DNA from: a virus
Reading direction: 5' to 3' (one strand)
Virus record (IMG/VR): IMGVR_UViG_3300010391_000423
Location: 1 to 23,630 of that record
DNA length: 23,630 bases
Part shown: positions 22,557-23,630 of the stretch, piece by piece
Numbering within the stretch: position 1 is the first letter of the stretch
Layout of the letters: every line of letters starts with the position of its first letter
The notes under the pieces: generated by a model
The model's database searches: none
What the model was told of the DNA's origin: nothing
What the model saw: only the letters and a program-made list of their open reading frames with translations
Program-made: the position numbers and the translations under genes

Positions 22557-23089
22557 GCTCGCTGGAATCTGTTCCCTTGCAAGAGCCCGCTCAGCAGCCT
22601 TGCCACCACAACCGGCAACTGGCCAGCCTGCGCTTTGCTCTGGCTGCCCTGGCCGAATTTGACCCGAACGTTATCGGCTTGAAACTCTTCGACGCGGGCA
22701 TCATCGGCCTCATTCGTATTGAAGCGTTCGTCGAGGATTGCAAAAGCCAGCTCACATTGTGCGCGCTTGACCGGCCCGGCAATCTCGGTCATCAGGTAGT
22801 CATTGGGCCCAGCATAGCCGTCAAGGTAGCTGCCACTTGCACTATCGCGTTTTTCAAGTCCACTGCGCGGGTGTGAGAGCGCCTGCGTAGTCGTCGCGCG
22901 CGCGCCGCGCCAATTATTGATTTCCAGCAAGTCCATTGTTTCAAGCAAGCCCAAAGCTTTGTCATCACTTGAGAGCGCCAACACAGTCGCTGAATTGCGC
23001 TTGAGCGCAAGAAATGCGTCGAACTCGGCGACAGAGTTGTAGCTGTCCGATGAAGCGCCGCCGATGGTTGTTGTAAGCGTGATAGCCAT
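22553..23089 (-). CDS. DnaT-like head-tail adaptor protein
   Basis: The 178-aa product matches the pattern of phage proteins annotated as DnaT-like ssDNA-binding: an early Y-N-S-V-A-E-F-D-A-F segment (about 17-26), a helical stretch ending in NNWRG (about 58-62), then TTTQALSHPRSG (about 66-77). In phages such proteins sit directly after the capsid genes and act as head-tail adaptors like HK97 gp6, so a connector role is inferred here rather than DNA replication. The C-terminal end (LPVVVARLLSGLLQG) is helical, as in those relatives. The ATG has no good Shine-Dalgarno, but an in-frame TGA two codons upstream excludes an earlier start. Its stop overlaps the head-closure start by four bases. 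Confidence 0.85.
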   Translation of the reverse strand: MAITLTTTIGGASSDSYNSVAEFDAFLALKRNSATVLALSSDDKALGLLETMDLLEINNWRGARATTTQALSHPRSGLEKRDSASGSYLDGYAGPNDYLMTEIAGPVKRAQCELAFAILDERFNTNEADDARVEEFQADNVRVKFGQGSQSKAQAGQLPVVVARLLSGLLQGNRFQRA

Positions 23090-23149
23090 ACGTCACTGAA
23101 TCAATTCGCGCTCCAACGATCAGCTCTGCAAACGGCTCGCAGATCATCG

Positions 23150-23578
23150 TTAAATTAAACCCTGCCGCTTGATCTCGGCGGCTCGCTCGGCAGCCAGTTT
23201 CTGCGCAGCTAGCACTTCACGCTGCGCCTTGACGAGATCGTGCTGATTGATCAGAAAATCCAGCCAACGCGCACCAGCCGGACAGTTGTAGACGAAGTTC
23301 TCTTCGTCATCGTCGCGCAGCACTGTAATTGATTCAGCGCCAGCCAGGACGATAATCAGCATCCGGCGCGTGACAAGATTCAGCCGGCAAGAGATGCGAC
23401 AGCCGCCGGCGGCGATCTCCCAGCGCGCTTCATCGCCGCTTGGTTGGCCTTCGGCTTCTAAGGCTTGAGCAAGTTTAGCCAGGCGTTCCTGATCAGCCAA
23501 ATACTGTTTCTGCTGCGCCAGTTTGTCGGGCGTTATTTCAACCGGACGCACGAACCGGATTGTTAGCATTTCCGTCAT
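23150..23578 (-). CDS. Hypothetical phage protein, 142 aa, head/neck module
   Basis: I do not recognise a family. The protein starts with a short beta-like segment (MTEMLTIRFV), then a charged helical stretch (about residues 18-45, rich in Q, A, K and L). A central region follows with two close cysteines (CRISC, about 60-64) and a hydrophobic strand (MLIIVLAG). The C-terminal part is a long Ala/Lys/Glu-rich helix (about 110-140) that could form a coiled coil. The ATG overlaps the TGA of the upstream gene by four bases and no strong Shine-Dalgarno is seen, so coupling is likely. It precedes the head-tail adaptor gene by 60 bases, so a virion or assembly role is plausible but unproven. Confidence 0.8.
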   Translation of the reverse strand: MTEMLTIRFVRPVEITPDKLAQQKQYLADQERLAKLAQALEAEGQPSGDEARWEIAAGGCRISCRLNLVTRRMLIIVLAGAESITVLRDDDEENFVYNCPAGARWLDFLINQHDLVKAQREVLAAQKLAAERAAEIKRQGLI

Positions 23579-23630
23579 TTTGATTTTGGGCGGCCAGCTT
23601 TGCGCTTCACGGGCTGAACATCGTCTTCAG
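23575..23630 (-). CDS. C-terminal end of an upstream phage protein (partial, basic tail)
   Basis: Only the last 17 codons are inside the window. They read EDDVQPVKRKAGRPKSK and end in a TGA that shares four bases (ATGA, 23575-23578) with the start of the next gene, so the two are probably translationally coupled. The tail is rich in Lys and Arg around a central GRP, which resembles an AT-hook core; that is a resemblance only. Its position upstream of the head-tail connector genes suggests a small head-proximal protein, but the fragment is too short to assign a family. The reading frame is supported by the overlap arrangement rather than by length. Confidence 0.6.
   Translation of the reverse strand, partial: EDDVQPVKRKAGRPKSK

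Noticed and set aside
22965-23147. A 60-codon minus-strand frame starting just after the stop at 23150
   Set aside because: It overlaps most of its length with the DnaT-like adaptor gene in another frame and ends in a basic, patternless sequence; it could at most be a leader that aids coupling.
1-23630. tRNA genes, CRISPR arrays, insertion sequences, integrase or attachment sites
   Set aside because: No cloverleaf-like sequence, no regularly spaced identical repeats, no transposase or integrase-like protein and no att-like direct repeats were seen. The repeat array at 16520-17880 is coding and degenerate, unlike CRISPR.

Overview
The window is a 23.6 kb stretch of the structural (neck and tail) region of a long-tailed, siphovirus-like double-stranded DNA bacteriophage or prophage. 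Every supported gene lies on the minus strand, so transcription runs from the right edge to the left edge. Genes are packed tightly: ATGA/GTGA four-base stop/start overlaps recur (23575-23578, 22553-22556, 21200-21203, 15524-15527, 8990-8993, 2323-2326), and most other starts have GGAG-type ribosome binding sites. Terminase, portal, protease and capsid genes are not here and would be expected beyond the right edge; lysis, integration and replication genes are absent too. Nothing identifies the host. The Sec-type signal peptides and ordinary Shine-Dalgarno sites only say that it is bacterial.

Region by region, in transcription order. (1) 23630-21713: end of a basic-tailed protein, an unknown 142-aa protein, a DnaT-like head-tail adaptor, an SPP1 gp16-like head-closure protein and a conserved phage structural protein, closed by a rho-independent terminator. 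(2) 21636-15950: an accessory cassette that splits the neck module. It holds a secreted Cys-rich protein whose signal peptide is out of frame across a T8 tract, a methyltransferase-glycosyltransferase fusion, two beta-rich surface-type proteins, a 552-aa protein made of about 21 short repeats, and a small protein with a BppU-N-like fold. (3) 15904-13693: HK97 gp10-like neck protein, tail terminator, a small unknown protein and two paralogous tail tube proteins, closed by a very strong terminator. (4) 13598-8990: tail assembly chaperones encoded as a -1 frameshift pair, then a 1342-aa tape measure protein carrying a lytic transglycosylase domain. (5) 8993-4305: two paralogous distal-tail proteins and a 1283-aa tail hub that combines a lambda gpL-like four-Cys region, a gpJ-like core and a LamG-type lectin domain. 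(6) 4295-1333: small structural protein, tail fibre, another structural protein, a LamG-like lectin protein and a 44-aa ORF. (7) 1123-1: a Sec-exported right-handed beta-helix protein running off the left edge.

Working model: regions 1 and 3 make the head-tail connector and tube; region 4 sets tail length and supplies a peptidoglycan-cutting activity; regions 5 and 6 form the tail tip and host-recognition parts. Region 2 and the beta-helix gene look like cargo (morons) that may modify or decorate virion or host surfaces. Each of the two secreted-protein genes follows a terminator-like hairpin, as expected for independently regulated morons.
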